64,000 nt of DNA from Cerrena zonata (lineage: Eukaryota; Basidiomycota; Agaricomycetes; Polyporales; Cerrenaceae): NCBI GenBank assembly GCA_038087015.1, contig JASBNA010000001.1, forward strand, positions 2,232,001 through 2,296,000, in the 5' to 3' direction. The position numbers and the translations under genes were made by a program. The stretch's first letter is position 1. Each line of letters opens with the position of its first letter. Of this stretch, positions 36,725 to 47,437 are shown in pieces. A model generated the notes under the pieces. It saw only the letters and a program-made list of their open reading frames with translations, searched no databases and had not been told where the DNA came from.

Positions 36725-38510
36725 ATGAACGCTTCCCCAGAGACCTTGAACGCGTTGTTTCCTGCGCCCTCTCGTGCTCCCAGGAGCTTTGGACTCGCTC
36801 CCTCTCGTATCCCCGGCCCTAACGCGAAGTCTGTCGAGGCTCTGCGAGAGTTCTTGAAGGACAACCATCGCAAACGTCATATTTTCTTCAACGACAAGGG
36901 ATTCCACAAGTACGTATTTTGACATCTCCCTTTCCAATTGTGTACTGAATAAACTGATATGATTGTATTTGACTTTCAGCCATGCGACTCACCACTTGCT
37001 AGCCATTTACGCTTGGGTGCAGATGATAAACTCTTGAATGCCGCCTACCAAACCCACGTTATTTATCAGCGCCCATCATTCCCTTCCCCTGGCGAAATCA
37101 CGACATCCAACTGGAAGACTCACTTGGGAGATGAGAAGTATGTTTCATTTCATCTCATACTACACTGAATATAAGCTGATAGTTTGTCGTTTATAGGTAC
37201 TATCAGGCTTACGCCCACTTCTTCACGGAGCTCCTGCTCAAAGAAGGACCCGGCTCGGTAATTGAACAATACGTTTTCTCGAAGGATGCCAATATCGGTG
37301 GTGGGACGCGCACCAACATGGTCGGTCGCTTTCTAGGGGGCTTCCTACACCCTCTTATTCATGCTGGATACGGCGCTGAGTTTGGTCAGCTAGGCATGTG
37401 GGCTGAAGGTAAATGATTAACTCTCTATGTCATTAATCTGATGCTAATTTACTCATTTCTAGGTCTCGCCGAGGCGTGTGTAGAGCAAGTACCTGTCCCT
37501 CCAGCTGCACTTCCGGAGTCGCTCTTCGTAGATGCCGGTAGCAGCGGTTTGACAGAAAAACTTGCTTCACTCAAGCTCTCTAAGAACGCCGAAGGCACAA
37601 GGGTCACCTCATGCTCTGACAATCCTAGCCCGCATTCGTGCTGATCCAGCCTTCAAACCAGCAGCTCTCGGTCTGCCGGTTGGCCCTGGGGTTGACTTCT
37701 TGGCACAGATCCTCGCACGCAGCGGGGAAAAGCTTGTTGGTATTGTCGACGAATGGATCGTGGAAGCTACCCACGAAGATCTAGAGAAGAAATTGGAAGA
37801 AGTGATTTGGATGAATTCTGTGATCTATGCCGTGGGTGGATATGGCGGCAGGCACGTTGACGAGAAGAAAGAATTTAATGCTGACTTCTTATTGTAAGTA
37901 TATCTTATTTCTCGTATACTCGGACATATGTTGATGTGTTTTATTTTGTAGCATGCACCTTGTCACGTCTGCGTTATTCTTGCCTTCTCTCATGGCATAT
38001 CTCAAACCGGCTTCCTCCGCGATACTGCTCAAGACTTATCTCACGTCCTCTTTAATTGTCTACATTGCTGGCGGAGCCCCTGCCCTGCCGATCACTGAAA
38101 TTTTCAACAACACGACTGATTCCCCCGTTCAACCTGGTGTTCAGCCAACCCCTACCAACAGGTTCGCACGCGGTCCTGGAGCGGCTGGTGTCACCGATCA
38201 ACACGAGAAGGTCTGGGAGGAAGCCTCCAAGATACTCACACCCAACCCATGGATGCCTATCATCCAGACGACTCTCGTCCATCCGAACGAACATCTCTGC
38301 AAATTACAGCGCGCTTTAGCTCACTTTGCCGCAGAGTTGGGTGAAACACCTGCTGGAACGTTCACTAATCTCGTTGATGGCGGTTTGAAGGGCGCCGAAT
38401 CCTTGGACGGTACTTTGTTTATCAGAGCTGCAGGGTTGACGGCCAATAGGCTTGGTTGGATTAGGGAGGGTCAGGACATGCGACTTTGGGACTTTGCTGG
38501 GTTCTACTAA
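36725..38510 (+). CDS. Questin oxidase-like (DUF4243) protein
   Basis: Family blocks in order: HRKRHIFFNDKGFHNHATHH (metal-binding-like histidines), GADDKLLNAAYQTHVIYQRP, SNWKTHLGDEKYYQAYAHFF, GGFLHPLIHAGYGAEFGQLG, MWAEGLAEACVEQ, HALTILARIRADPAFKP, MHLVTSALFLPSLMAYL, HEKVWEEASKILTPNP, FIRAAGLTANRLGW. Relatives include questin oxidase and AflY, which perform Baeyer-Villiger-type ring openings of anthraquinones in secondary metabolism. No polyketide synthase or other cluster gene lies nearby, so a general or orphan role is likely. Two frame breaks: one base short near 37012 (IYA to LGADDK) and one base extra near 37595-37610 (NAEGT to HALTIL). Introns include 36908 to about 36979, and those ending before YYQAYAH, GLAEAC and MHLVTS. 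Confidence 0.82.
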
Positions 38511-39626
38511 GCATCTGTCGCGTGGGGCTTTTTGTAATAGTATTTCTTCATCATCGTCCCAGTGGTTTTTTGTTTTCGTATGTAAGTCTAATATAACGAG
38601 GTAGGTTTCTTTAGTAAAATCTTGGATTAAAGTGTTAAATAGTCAAAGAATGTTTTAGTCGAAGGTTGTCGAATTTCCGGAATAGAAGTGCAATCAAATA
38701 ATATTAGAACGCACACTGTTAAGTGCACCACTCATGATAATTCTCATTATACGTCTCGTCCAGTCTCAATATACATGTCAATTCCTGCCAATTTGTTTGT
38801 ACCACCTGAATACTTGAGTATCGAGGAGAAATGAGATTGCAAATTTCCGAGTCGGACCATAAATGGATCGGCTCGGAGACCTTCCTCTTTTGGCTGCACA
38901 CTCTGCTTTCCTCTCGCCCACCTCGACACACTTCCTTGATATTTATTCTGGCCTCTGATTTCTGTCCTCTCTGAAATATGTGTGGAACTACAGGCTGATG
39001 GTATGGCTTCTAGATCGTTGTGGTACCCGGGCCATTTCCGACTACAACACAGTGACATGTACGTTTACAATTCTGTAATGCCGTTTGCAACCGTTGTATA
39101 AATCTTCTAGCTCTTCTTTCGGCTTCAAAACCGACAGGTGTTCTTGACATTGTATCCAATTTGCAGGATGTACCCTTTCCAATACGATTTGGAGTTTGAC
39201 CGTCATGGGCCCTCTTATCTTTGCAGAACGAGCTCTGCTGCTTGAAAAACTGGAGTTCGCTACTATACACGCTACCATTTGTCAAAGCTGACCGGTGTAG
39301 ATGTAAAGATACCTTTTGCTTGGCTATCGATTAGCGTTGGACTTAACGTCGCCTTTGAAAGGTAGGCAATCCACGGGACACTGCTTTGGCTCAATCAGCA
39401 AACTGCCGAGCAAGGAAACATAATCTGAGCAGATGTTGACATTACCCGACGGTCACAGACTTGTTTTGACATAGCCGCGGGTTTGTGTTTGTAGATATCC
39501 TGCCGGTCAAGAACCTCCGGTCTAACGCTTGGAGGAGATATAAAAATGCAGCCTGAGCGAACGTATCTCAGCAGCAAACCGATTATTCTCGTTTAGACTC
39601 CTTTATAGTAATCTGACATTCTAGTC
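38511..39626. other. 1.1 kb intergenic region, no convincing gene
   Basis: Minus-strand frames at 38747-39058 and 39010-39285 overlap each other, lack signal peptides, motifs or credible promoters, and are left uncalled. The right end is the promoter of secreted protein copy 2. Confidence 0.45.
39539..39546 (+). promoter_or_regulatory. TATA box (tataaaaa) of secreted protein copy 2
   Basis: Located 88 bp before the ATG at 39627, matching the placement in copy 1. Confidence 0.6.
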
Positions 39627-40325
39627 ATGTTCAAGTTGACCTCCTCCACTCTCGTTACTGCTTTCTTCTTGGCTTCTGCCATGGCCTCACCGTTCACTCT
39701 CAACACACGTACTACCTCTGCTTGCGCCGGGTTTGGCCCCGATGCGATGGACAACGTTAAAGGCAACTTCATCATGGTCGCCGACGACGGATCCACTGGT
39801 CGCATAAACAGCTTGGCGTTGGATAATTCCAGCATTTCGAGTGCTATCAAAGTTTTGGGGGTAAGATAAATATTTATATTTTACACCATCCACTGAGAAA
39901 GAAACCGAGTAGCCAATGTCCACACACCCCAATGTTCGTTTTGCAACCTCGTTCGAGCTCCAGGACGGGACCCTGGTCCCTGTTGGTGCATCCGCTGGGG
40001 CCGTCGCTCGGCCTGTTGATGCAGGCTCCCTTGTTACGTTCGTCAATGAAAGATCCAGACCAGCTCCGATATATTGTGCTGTGGTAAGTTACTCCAGAAA
40101 ACAAAGATAAATATGCTGATACGCCCCGACTAGCCTCAGCACGATGACCACAATACTGTTCTTCTCGCCGTAAATGGTGACACTGAATCATTCGCTGTTT
40201 GCCCAGAGGAAGGGAAGAGTACAACCAAAACCAATCTGGTGTATCAACCCCAAGCAAATGGCGCCGGGTATATTTACGGTCAATGTCAAAGGGTCAACGT
40301 CCGAGTGGTAGCACTGTCTTCGTAA
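39627..40325 (+). CDS. Small secreted cysteine protein, CxGFG family copy 2
   Basis: Three exons, 39627-39860, 39913-40083 and 40134-40325, all with phase-0 junctions, give 198 residues. Signal peptide MFKLTSSTLVTAFFLASAMA; motif SACAGFGPDAMDNVKGNFIM; exon 2 NVRFATSFELQDGTLVPVGA ending PIYCAV; exon 3 NTVLLAVNGDTESFAVCPEE and GYIYGQCQRVNVRVV. The four cysteines (one in exon 1, one at the end of exon 2, two in exon 3) are the full family set and probably form two disulfides. No enzymatic motif. Likely extracellular or cell-wall associated. Function unknown. Confidence 0.8.
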
Positions 40326-40635
40326 TTTGGCTCACAGTAGTTTAAGTATCAACTCATTGAGTAGAAAACCGTAGGTTTTCAAGGTCATGTGCTTTGGATA
40401 AAGGATTGTTTTCTGTGGAAGTATCTTATGCTGTCATTGATGAAGATTCGTGCGTAAGATAATCAATTTGGTCACATAATTGTCAACAGGCCAGAATTCG
40501 TGTCAAGTGGTGTAATAAGCAACATCATAGATGGGTTTGAAAGTTCAAAGTTAAAAAGCGGTCTTGCCAGAAAACAGGTCTGAATCTGATATCTCCTCCA
40601 GACGGTGCCACTACCTCGGCACGACGGCATGCTAT
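40326..40635. other. Convergent intergenic region, nothing recognised
   Basis: 3' flanks of secreted protein copy 2 and the DUF6535 gene. Confidence 0.4.
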
Positions 40636-43600
40636 CTAATTATCTGGAAGAACATCAGCTGAAGGATGCCAATATAGCGACGATAGGTCAATCGAGGGTG
40701 TAGCGCTATCGGGTAATGGTATCTGAGCTTTAAAGTCAGTAGGTGCGTCCGATTCTAAACCTGACAACCCAAGAGAGCTTTCGCTACGCAACATCTCCTC
40801 GGCGTGATAAAGAATCGGATTAGATGTGGATGCTACCAATGAGTCTTCATTCAGTGTCCCTGGTAATGTCGTAGAAGAGCTCTGTCGACTCGGCAAGGTG
40901 GTAGTAGTGTCGCTAGAGTCTAAGCTCTCATCTGAGTCCGTGATAATATCGTCCAGAGAATTGCTTGAGCTATGAATGGCCGAATCATGCCAGAAGTCTA
41001 CACTTGCGTCATCAATGGAGGAGGTGACTCCTGCAGCATTGTTCAACACCAAGATGAGGTGATAAGGGATAATCCAATCTGAGTATAACCGGTGTGCATA
41101 TGCATTCATAGCGGTTTGGAGCTTTTGAAGACGATCGAGACATTTGGAGGCATGGCTTGCACTGCACGATGTATTGAATGCCACAGCAAAACTGAACCAT
41201 ACGTATTGCCAATGTCGGAGTATTTCTTTGGTGCTTGTAACTGGGTTGTGATCGAGGTGGTACAATACGTGAGCTTCACATAAATCTGCGAGGAAAGCAC
41301 AGATTACGGGTATATTGAGAGGGGAGGATGCATCACATTGAACCATGTGATTCCCGAGAGCACGAACAAGCTTGTGTAGAAGAGTAACATACCCTGTTGG
41401 GTGGTTAAAAGTTTAGTACGTATCACCCGCATATAACCTATCAACTTACCATCGTCAATAATGACATTAAGCGTGATTTGTACAATTGTGGTCAGCTGAG
41501 GCTCGCCAAAGCCGGGATCTGCAGAGAGAAGATGAAGAAGAGCATGGATATGATCTGGCAGGTTTAGGTGATCAGTGAGCCACGATTTTCGGGTGGCAGC
41601 TGATTCACTGCTTGCGGCAGCAGAGAACTGCGGACTGAACAAGACCGAGGCAATCACTTGCGATTGGGCTGGGTGGAAGGTCAAGAACATGGAACGGAAA
41701 GAGTTGTTAACAATAGCCATCAAATGTTTTGTCACAGCCTCCAATGCAATTGAAGTGATATCCGCCGCATGCGCACCAAGAACTTCTATCAGGGTACTGC
41801 TATGCCTTTGGTCGACTGTGCATCGACAGAACCGCTTGGAAAGCAGTGAGCCTATGCAGTCAAGCATGTTCTCTGCTGATGAAAGCTCGAATGCAAAGCA
41901 CAGGTTGCGGTAAAGAGCACTGACTACAGATGTCTTCGGGAAAATGACATCCACAACTAAGTCAGTATTACGGGTGTCATCAAGGAACCGCTTGAACCAA
42001 TGACGATATTCATATGGACACGGTTCTTGGTAGGTCAGAAGCGACAAGGCTAGCCTAAGGGCATCCTGTACCCAAGGTGGATACGGAGAACGCTGGGTCG
42101 ACAGCTGAACTTCCTTTTCCAGCAGACTAGCTAGCATCGATGTGAGACCTTGCCAGGCTTTCACGTCCATAACGCTGAGATCCGGAACAGGCCCCTTGCC
42201 CAATTCAGAAAATGGAACTTGGAGGACATGGCTGACGAGTTTGTATGTGAATCGCATGGTGTGGGAAGTATAATTGTCGAGACGTCGGGACTCTGCCGTA
42301 AAAAGACACAAGATGTCATTCGCCCTGGATCGCAATAATGATTCCATCAATCGTGCGCTGGGACTGGCAGTTTCGACAGTATCATCGACATCAGAGACAG
42401 TGTACCACTTAAACCGCTGATATCGAGACCATAGAAACTGCGTTACACTTAGGACCTGTAAGTCTTCTGAGAGTTGAAGAGCATTAGAAAGTCGGAGTAC
42501 AACATGGTCGAGCATTGAATTATCTTGAATTTTTGTGAGGAGAATATTCATACACGTTTCTGTACTAGTCACCAACAGTTTGCACAAGGCGTTAAGCCCC
42601 TCATATGGCATACCGTGTTTTGAAGGTGACAATAGGACAAGAAACGCACTCGTGACGGAGTGTGAGAACTCCAGTACATGAGGACTGCTCATGGATTGCT
42701 CTTCGACGCCAGTGAACTCAAAGAGTATCGTGGCAGATGCAATTTTAACAACCACCGACCAATCGTCCGCAGGTAATGTACGAAGATCTACGATCGTGTT
42801 TAACTGCGAACGTTGCTGTCTTTTGAGATGGTATTGGTTGGTCAGGAGACGGACCAATAGCGACATCATGCGGGATACCGGGGGACCGACTTTGTGGTAG
42901 GTGTGAAGCAACGGAAACCCTGCTTCTTCTACCGAGGACTCCAAAAGATACCATCGTACATGCTCGATCCAGCGTTCCTGCTGTTCTGTAATGCCCGGGA
43001 ATTTACGTTGTCGTAAAAGCTTGTTGGTGTGACATTCTCGCTCCTGTGAATTGAAAGTCGAGACAACTGACCGAAAGGAACGTAGGAGGTGGACGTGAAC
43101 CAACTTGAAGGTGATTTCCTCTAAAGATAGCTTAGATGATACGACAGCGATAGTGGAGAGCGGATCAAAAGTGAAGAGGTGTGATAGCAGACCGACACCC
43201 TCAGTCGGGAGAGGATGAGATGCCAATGAAAGAAGGAGGGTTACAGCGTCCTCCATCCAATCCGTCCATTTGACCAATTCAGAGTCATGGTTATGTTGGA
43301 CGTCAACTTCCTTCTTGAGTATGGCAGTCACCGTTTGGATGATAATTGACCAGACCTCAAAGGGCAAATGTCGAAGGTCAATAATAGCAGAAACGTCATC
43401 AACGTCAACAGGGTTTTGCCTCAGATTCCCGAGGACTCGTAGAATGAAGTCTATGACGTCTGGTGGTTCCGGGTTCGACCCCAAAAATGATTTGATAAAA
43501 AGAGTGCTGATGATTCGTTCATCGTGCAAGTTGGCACCTACTTTGAAGAGTATGTTCAGATCTGCCTGGTCGTCCAACGCCGCATCCTCCTCTTCAAACA

Positions 43601-44536
43601 AGGTGCTTCCACTCTTATCGCCTTCAGGCTCCTGACCTTGTGTATGCACTAGATCTATTTCCAGTTGATCACCATCATCGACAGAACGAAGTGTGGCATC
43701 CTGATTGAGAGATATGTTTCGAACATGGATCTCATCCACGCCTTGGGCAGAATTCACATACAATGCGCGGAAGATGTCCCATTTGGAGAGTGATTTTCGT
43801 AAAGAGCGCATTGGGGCCTTGAGAAATGTTGTCTTGTACGGGCACCTGGGAGAAAATGCAGGTGCCAATGTGACGAGTACGAAAATGACAATCCATAATG
43901 ATACCAACGGAACACTCGTATTACGAATGCTCGAGTGGATGGCTGAGGAAAAGAAACAAAGCCCTAGAAGAAAGAGACCGAGAGCAAGCTGCAGAAGCAT
44001 TGGTAGAACTGCAACAAATTCAAGAACCTTCCAACTCCTAAGCGCGGGATGCCTAAAAAAGCGAATGCGAAGCTGGGCTTGTGGGGATGTCGCTACATCA
44101 TTGGCAGAAAGAAATTCCTTAAGCCATTGTTTTACGAGAATCCCCAAAGAGGCAGTTATGACGCTGAAGATTAAACTCGCAATCCACAAAATGTTGACTT
44201 GTATCGCCCAATTGGGCGTTTGAAAAGGAAGGGGGGGAGGTACGACCGTACCGTTGAGCTGTGCAACGATTTGCGCTAAAAGCTGGTTGGTCAAATCGTC
44301 AGGATTCGGCTGGAGACTTTTGTAGGAATCAACGAGGAATGATGCGGTGACACCAGATAGTAAACCAGCCTGATCATGAACGTTATGATATAAATGAGTC
44401 CAATCCAGCGATTACATATATCTTACCAGGACGAGAAGAGTATCGATGTCTTCTTTGTAACCCTTTATCTTGACTTCGTCCATCTTTCTTATAGCGGTAG
44501 ACATAGTGGACCACACGGTGGAAGCATTTCTCGCGT
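40636..44536 (-). CDS. Large DUF6535-domain membrane protein
   Basis: The recognisable N-terminal DUF6535 domain reads ASTVWSTMSTAIRKMDEVKI, then DIDTLLVLAGLLSGVTASFL, QPNPDDLTNQLLAQ, QVNILWIASLIFSVITASLG, VKQWLKEFLSANDVATSPQA, RIRFFRHPALRSWKV and LLQLALGLFLLGLCFFSSAI: four membrane helices near the N-terminus. Some 900 residues of Leu-rich, probably helical-repeat sequence follow. Intron 41394-41449 leads to a Ser/Asp-rich C-terminal exon ending at 40636; another intron precedes AGLLSGV (about 44315-44372 region). The exon starting at 44536 begins in phase 1, so a short first exon further upstream is missing from this call. This family is abundant in Agaricomycetes; its function is unknown. 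The coding frame is unbroken for nearly 1000 codons. Confidence 0.85.
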
Positions 44537-45163
44537 CTACATAATCGAGGCTCTGGAGCATTACCATCAGCACTACATTTAGTGGATGCTCTCAGAATCG
44601 AACATACTAGTACTCTGTCAGGATTTTCCATGGAAATTGTGTTGGTAGACAAACGTCGATAACGTTAGGTTTGAAAAGCTGGTTGGGCTCTGGAGAGCGG
44701 TGATAATCGCAATCATCAGTTCCCTTGCTTGTAAGGGCTTATTGCATGTAACCCGGTTCAATCCGACTTCCGGGCCGCAGGGGCGCTTGTTCCGTGTTCA
44801 CTTCGAGTGGGGTGTATGTTTGGTATTACCTTGGATAATACATAAATGGGTTCAAGGACGGCTTAGCAAAATATTTTGGAGGAACAGTGTGTCCATAAAC
44901 ATATATTTGATACCAGAAACTATGGCATGGAACACCAGGACACAGTGCAAATGTTCTACCCCTCTTCGACGGTCCCTCCTATCGGATCACCTTTAACAGA
45001 CGCTCCAATGCCAGTGAAGTAATTTGTAACTTTGTCTGGTCGAGCGTTTTGTCTGGGACCGCGCTGGGATACCGTAATATCTAGTCATTGCTATATCTTG
45101 GGTAATGCGCGACTCTCTTCCTGACATCTTGGCAATAGCTATAGCTTCCTCTCATAGGTCGCA
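44537..45163. other. Divergent intergenic region holding the unresolved first exon of the DUF6535 gene
   Basis: A possible start on the minus strand at 44652 (MSTNTISMENPDRVL) does not join in frame with the exon at 44536 using the obvious donors. The rest is promoter DNA of the MFS transporter; no TATA box recognised. Confidence 0.4.
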
Positions 45164-46806
45164 ATGAATCAAGCAGAGGTGTTACCAACCGCCTTCGATC
45201 TGCCCGTACGGAGACCATGGGTTTCTCTGCGTGCTAGTAGGAACAACGAAACTGCTACCTCTACATCCATACGCACCTCACAGTCGGACCCAGAGTTTAA
45301 GCTTCCAAAACGATCATCGTTGGCAATCATTCTACTCACCAATGTACTGATGCAGGTGTGTGAACACAAGATGAACCCGTGTGTTAAAACTTACGCTCCT
45401 GCAAGATATCGTTCTTCATCATTGTTTCTTCCTCAAATCTCTATGCAGAGCATCTAGGTGGTACGGCTACATTCTCTGGTATCGTCATCGGTATACCCAC
45501 GGCCATCTCTGGACTTACGCTGCTGCCCCTGATGAAGTATGACCAAGGTACATAGATTTCCTATAAGAGTCGTCTGTTTCAGTGACTGATGCATTGAGTC
45601 TAGGTCGCTACCGTAGACCCCTGAACTTCGCTTGTGCTTCATCCATCCTCGGACATGTGTTGTATGCATTGGCATACAAGGCCAACTGGTTATACCTCAT
45701 CCTTTTGGGTCGTATGGTCTCCGGGTTGAGCTTCACCTTTTTTATGTACTCGAAACGGTACTGTTCGGATTCTCGTATTGTGGGACTCAGACGACGGACG
45801 ACACTTGCTGGGTGGCTTGTTGTGGGTCAGGCTGTAGGCTTCAGCTTCGGTCCCTTTATTGGAGGCGTGTTGTGAGTCTTACCTTTGAGTCAAGCATGCT
45901 CCTAAATCCTGATGCTGATTGTATAGGTACAAAGTCGGGTTCTCTAACTCGGTATTCAACGGTTTTACGAGTCCTGCGTGGTTGATGGCAGCTGTATGGG
46001 CTGCATTTTGGGCTCTCACGCAAGTCTACTTTGAAGATGTCCAAGAGGAGACGCCGACCACTGTAGAGCCTCCTGCAATGGAGATGGAAGTGATAGCGAA
46101 CGCGGGATCTTCATCAGCAACACCCGCGGATTCCAAAAAGTCTCTTGTGACTGCACAGGTGACCAATGTCGAACATGGTTCAATTCCTCACGAACCGTTC
46201 AAGATGACCGCTCCGCAATGGGGTGTTACGGTGACAATGTGTTGGTTTGCCATGACGTGCTTTTTCATTCTCGGTGCATGGGAAGCCAACATTCCTGTTT
46301 TCACTGGGTCCGATTCACAATTAAACCCATTCCATTTCAGCCCTTTCGCCGCCGGAAACCTAATCGCCTTAGGTGGTGTTTGCACCTTCCCATTTCTCCT
46401 CGCCAATGTATTCCTCGCCCGACGATTCCAGGACCGTTACACGTTAGCCGTCGGAACCTTCTTGGGTAGCACCGGTTTATTCGTCATGCTCGCCATTTTG
46501 AATACTCGCTCCGTTAATTACGCGAGCCTCTTCATGTCGTGGTTCCTCGTTGCTCTGGGGTTCAATCTGTCGAGTACCGTTACTCTCAGTTTGTTGTCCA
46601 AACAACTACCTGGCAAGTGGAATACCCGTACTAGCATGGTGATCCAATACAGTAACTACACCGGTCGGGTCACTGGAGCTATTTGGGGTGGTTCAGGAGT
46701 CAGCGTTGGCATGCTGAATTACGTAGGAATGCAGATTGCTATCGTTGGGATCGGTGCCATCTTGTTCTCGACGTTGTGGAGAAACCTCAAGGCTAAAACT
46801 GGATGA
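45164..46806 (+). CDS. Major facilitator superfamily transporter (MFSD8-like)
   Basis: Introns 45356-45405 (AAG acceptor), 45548-45603 and 45872-45926 give about 490 residues. A cytosolic N-tail is followed by TM segments SLAIILLTNVLMQISFFIIV, FSGIVIGIPTAISGLTLLPL, a short Asp/Gly loop before GRYRRPLNF (MFS loop 2-3 signature), ILLGRMVSGLSFTFFMYSKR, GWLVVGQAVGFSFGPFIGGV, a central cytosolic loop with Glu/Pro/Ser-rich sequence, and a second half from WGVTVTMCWFAMTCFFILGA to IAIVGIGAILFSTLW. The pattern suits the MFSD8/SPX-related group of vacuolar or lysosomal MFS proteins, but the substrate cannot be told. All parts are in frame. Confidence 0.85.
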
Positions 46807-47437
46807 ACAACTCAATAGACGATCGAAATTATGTAGATGTAACTCGCCACGAATCCAATATCTTCCATGACAGCTAATTCCAACGTATTCGTTGTATATG
46901 AATAAATAATATGTTACCTGGGTGTAATTGACTGGTTTCTGGCAATTCACCGCTGGACGAGTTCACCACACGTTCTTCTATGGGATACTTGGGGATTTGT
47001 TGGGTACCTTTCTGGGCGTTGTACCATTGAGTTTATGACAGTAAAATTTTGTATCGGTTGTTTTTACTTGCACTGGTAGAAATATTGACATCGATGTCTA
47101 CACTCATAGGCATTCATTGCCTGGAGATGCACATAATCGTGAAATTAATCCAGTCGGGAATGCTTATAAGTATCACCTACTCTCGACGCGCGAACTGAAC
47201 CAAGTACGGGGGGTGAACGATTGTCTTCTCTCTGAATTGAGGCTGGATGGGAATTGGGTTCTACGTATGGATGTTGTTCACAGATACTTCAGGAGACTTA
47301 CCAGAGATACCCCCCTCTTTCTGACAGTTTTAACTCACCTTCCAAATTTTATAGAACATTTGCTGATCGATGCACTATTACTTTATTCTGAAAAATACGT
47401 TCTGATGATGAAGCAGATTCCTCAATACATTGATATA
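46807..47437. other. Convergent intergenic region, nothing recognised
   Basis: Between the MFS stop codon and the deubiquitinase stop codon. The plus-strand open frame 47117-47638 lies mostly over the terminal exon of the deubiquitinase and is its shadow. Confidence 0.5.

Noticed and set aside
39010..39285. Overlapping minus-strand frames of 78-91 residues
   Set aside because: They overlap in different frames, lack motifs and promoter elements, and adjoin only intergenic DNA.
44745..44790. tRNA-like ggttcaatccga segment
   Set aside because: No matching acceptor stem or anticodon arm could be built around it.
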